From Stichopus chloronotus (Eukaryota > Echinodermata > Holothuroidea > Aspidochirotida > Stichopodidae): a DNA stretch of 64,000 bases. The notes beneath the pieces are model-generated. The model was not told the origin of the DNA. It did not search any database and was given only the letters and a program-made list of their open reading frames with translations. Below, piece by piece: positions 63,015 to 64,000 of this stretch (position 1 is its first letter; every line of letters starts with the position of its first letter). Location: NCBI GenBank assembly GCA_021234535.1, contig CM037839.1:27515196-27579195 (forward strand), given 5' to 3'. The translations under genes were made by a program, and so were the position numbers.

Positions 63015-63541
63015 TACAGTATCTTGTATAATTATGGGCACGTCAATTGAGTTAAATCTCCCTGTAACATGGTGGAGGAAGAATTTAACTACAAAATGAA
63101 AGAGCTCATTTAAAGGCACATTTGATGAAGGTGGGATAAGGCAGGGGTGGGGAACCTTTCCCCCAGTAAGGGCCACTTTGATGATCACAGCATTGCTCGC
63201 GGGCCGTATGAGGAGACAATCTAAGCGGAGCGCCACCACAGGTTGACGCGGAGCGTACCGAGAAATTTTCGTTTCACAGACCCCCTCAGATCGCAGGAAA
63301 TGTCCTCTACGACTCTATTTGGACCCATTCGAAACCCTCTCAAAATGCTATTTTTCCTCACTTTGGAATGGACAGGTGGCCATTACGTTATATTTCCGTT
63401 GTTTTGAAATTAAAAATTTTATTCTGTAGCTCGCCTCGCGGGCCGCATGAATTTGGCTTGCGGGCCGGATCCGGCCAGCGGGCTGGAGGTTCCCCACCGC
63501 AGGGATAAGGGATAAGTGATGGTAATACATCAATCAAATGT
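63015..63541 (+). repeat. Local duplication, left copy (carries the hAT insertion)
   Basis: Shares ACAGTATCTTGT, GAGTTAAATCTCCCTGTAA, GAAGAATTTAACTACAAA, AAAGGCACATTTGATGAAGG and GTGATGGxxxTACATCA in order with the right copy starting at about 63819. Without the hAT insertion and its target duplication, the spacing of the two copies is about 435 bp. Confidence 0.85.
63142..63502 (+). mobile_element. Non-autonomous hAT element with perfect 8-bp target duplication
   Basis: A 361-bp GC-rich element with termini CAGGGGTGGGGAACCT and AGGTTCCCCACCGCAG. It is flanked on both sides by GGATAAGG (63134-63141 and 63503-63510), the 8-bp target duplication typical of hAT transposases. The interior holds GCGGGCCG phrases and a GGCCGGATCCGGCC palindrome, seen in many animal hAT elements. 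No transposase; it would need one supplied in trans. Confidence 0.92.
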
Positions 63542-63818
63542 TCAGGGGGTCGTTGCATCAAAACGAGTTTAAAGTATGCAAACTGAAAATGGAAGGGACT
63601 TAATGCGTACTTAACACCAGTACCTGTGCAGCTAATATACAATAACAAAACACAATTAGCTAGACATATGCAATAATCAGGCCGTTTTGATCATTGATGG
63701 CAGAGAAATTTATTGTCTGTCCTGTGGTTTCAGAATGTTTGAGTCTTCAAAAAAACTTAGAAAAGATTTGTGCTCCTGCTTGAAGGATCAGAAGTCCCTA
63801 TGTAAGCATAGTTTGCTG

Positions 63819-64000
63819 CACAGTATCTTGTGTTATTGTGGGCACTTAGAGCATTCGCTTCAGAGCTATTGAGTTAAATCTCCCTGTAATATGGCGGATG
63901 AAGAATTTAACTACAAAGTAAAAGGGCTCATTCAAAGGCACATTTGATGAAGGTGGGATAAGGGATCTAAACATAACTTGTTAGTGATGGCAGTACATCA
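63819..64000 (+). repeat. Local duplication, right copy (empty site), runs off the window
   Basis: Collinear with 63015-63541 but with uninterrupted GAAGGTGGGATAAGGGATC where the left copy has the hAT element: a natural pre-insertion site. Confidence 0.85.

Noticed and set aside
63388..63648. - strand ORF over the hAT end
   Set aside because: Formed by GC-rich hAT terminal sequence; no transposase similarity.
1..64000. CRISPR arrays, operons, rRNA, complete tRNA genes, retroelement polymerase ORFs
   Set aside because: None visible; tandem arrays here lack CRISPR repeat-spacer structure, and no reverse transcriptase, integrase or capsid motif was recognised.

Overview
The window is AT-rich animal genomic DNA: GT-AG introns, phase-1 exons coding EGF modules, a Tctex1-family dynein light chain, and many degenerate short repeats and cut-and-paste element remnants. 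No bacterial, phage or organellar features are visible. The repeat style and the closeness of the Tctex1 gene to the vertebrate DYNLT4/DYNLT5 group suggest a marine invertebrate deuterostome (echinoderm-like), but this is inference; no single sequence fixes the taxon. Gene density is very low, and most of the window is intron or intergenic.

Genes. (1) The only complete gene is an intronless 199-codon Tctex1-domain dynein light chain on the + strand at 58.3-58.9 kb. (2) Two internal exons on the - strand (14298-14417 and 13320-13892) code a calcium-binding-type EGF module and then an acidic, Ser-Gly and Thr-rich stalk followed by a canonical EGF module. Both are symmetrical phase 1-1 and have good splice sites, so they belong to a secreted or membrane proteoglycan-like protein whose other exons are outside the window or unrecognised. 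(3) A - strand first exon (43806-43923) codes a signal peptide and ends in a consensus phase-1 donor. It can splice in frame to a - strand terminal exon at 35658-35851, giving a ~102-residue secreted six-cysteine protein, or to the EGF exon at 14.4 kb; sequence alone cannot decide. (4) Weaker candidates are a SOCS-box-like terminal exon (+, 45355-45557), a terminal exon at 39.5 kb (-), a decayed coding-like stretch at 52.75-53.39 kb (+), and ORFs at 22.9, 54.35 and 8.7 kb.

Repeats by region. 0.8-7.6 kb and 21.2-24.9 kb hold copies of a dispersed element built from ~140-bp subunits. Each subunit carries an ordered cluster of nuclear-receptor half-sites (TGACCT spaced 4, 4 and 1). Four copies of a ~350-bp TTAA-flanked MITE lie at 1.4, 2.9, 56.8 and 59.6 kb. 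Minisatellites lie at 4.0, 5.75, 12.0, 16.2, 24.5 and 51.3 kb. A fold-back region lies at 14.8-15.6 kb, a diverged tandem duplication at 47.0-49.7 kb, and an inverted pair of tRNA-derived SINE-like copies at 51.8-52.5 kb. A non-autonomous hAT element with a perfect 8-bp target duplication sits at 63142-63502 in one copy of a local duplication; the other copy preserves the empty site.

The genes do not form an operon or obvious pathway. The - strand exons from 44 kb leftwards look like one or two long-intron secreted-protein genes. The dynein light chain at 58 kb is an independent cytoskeletal gene.
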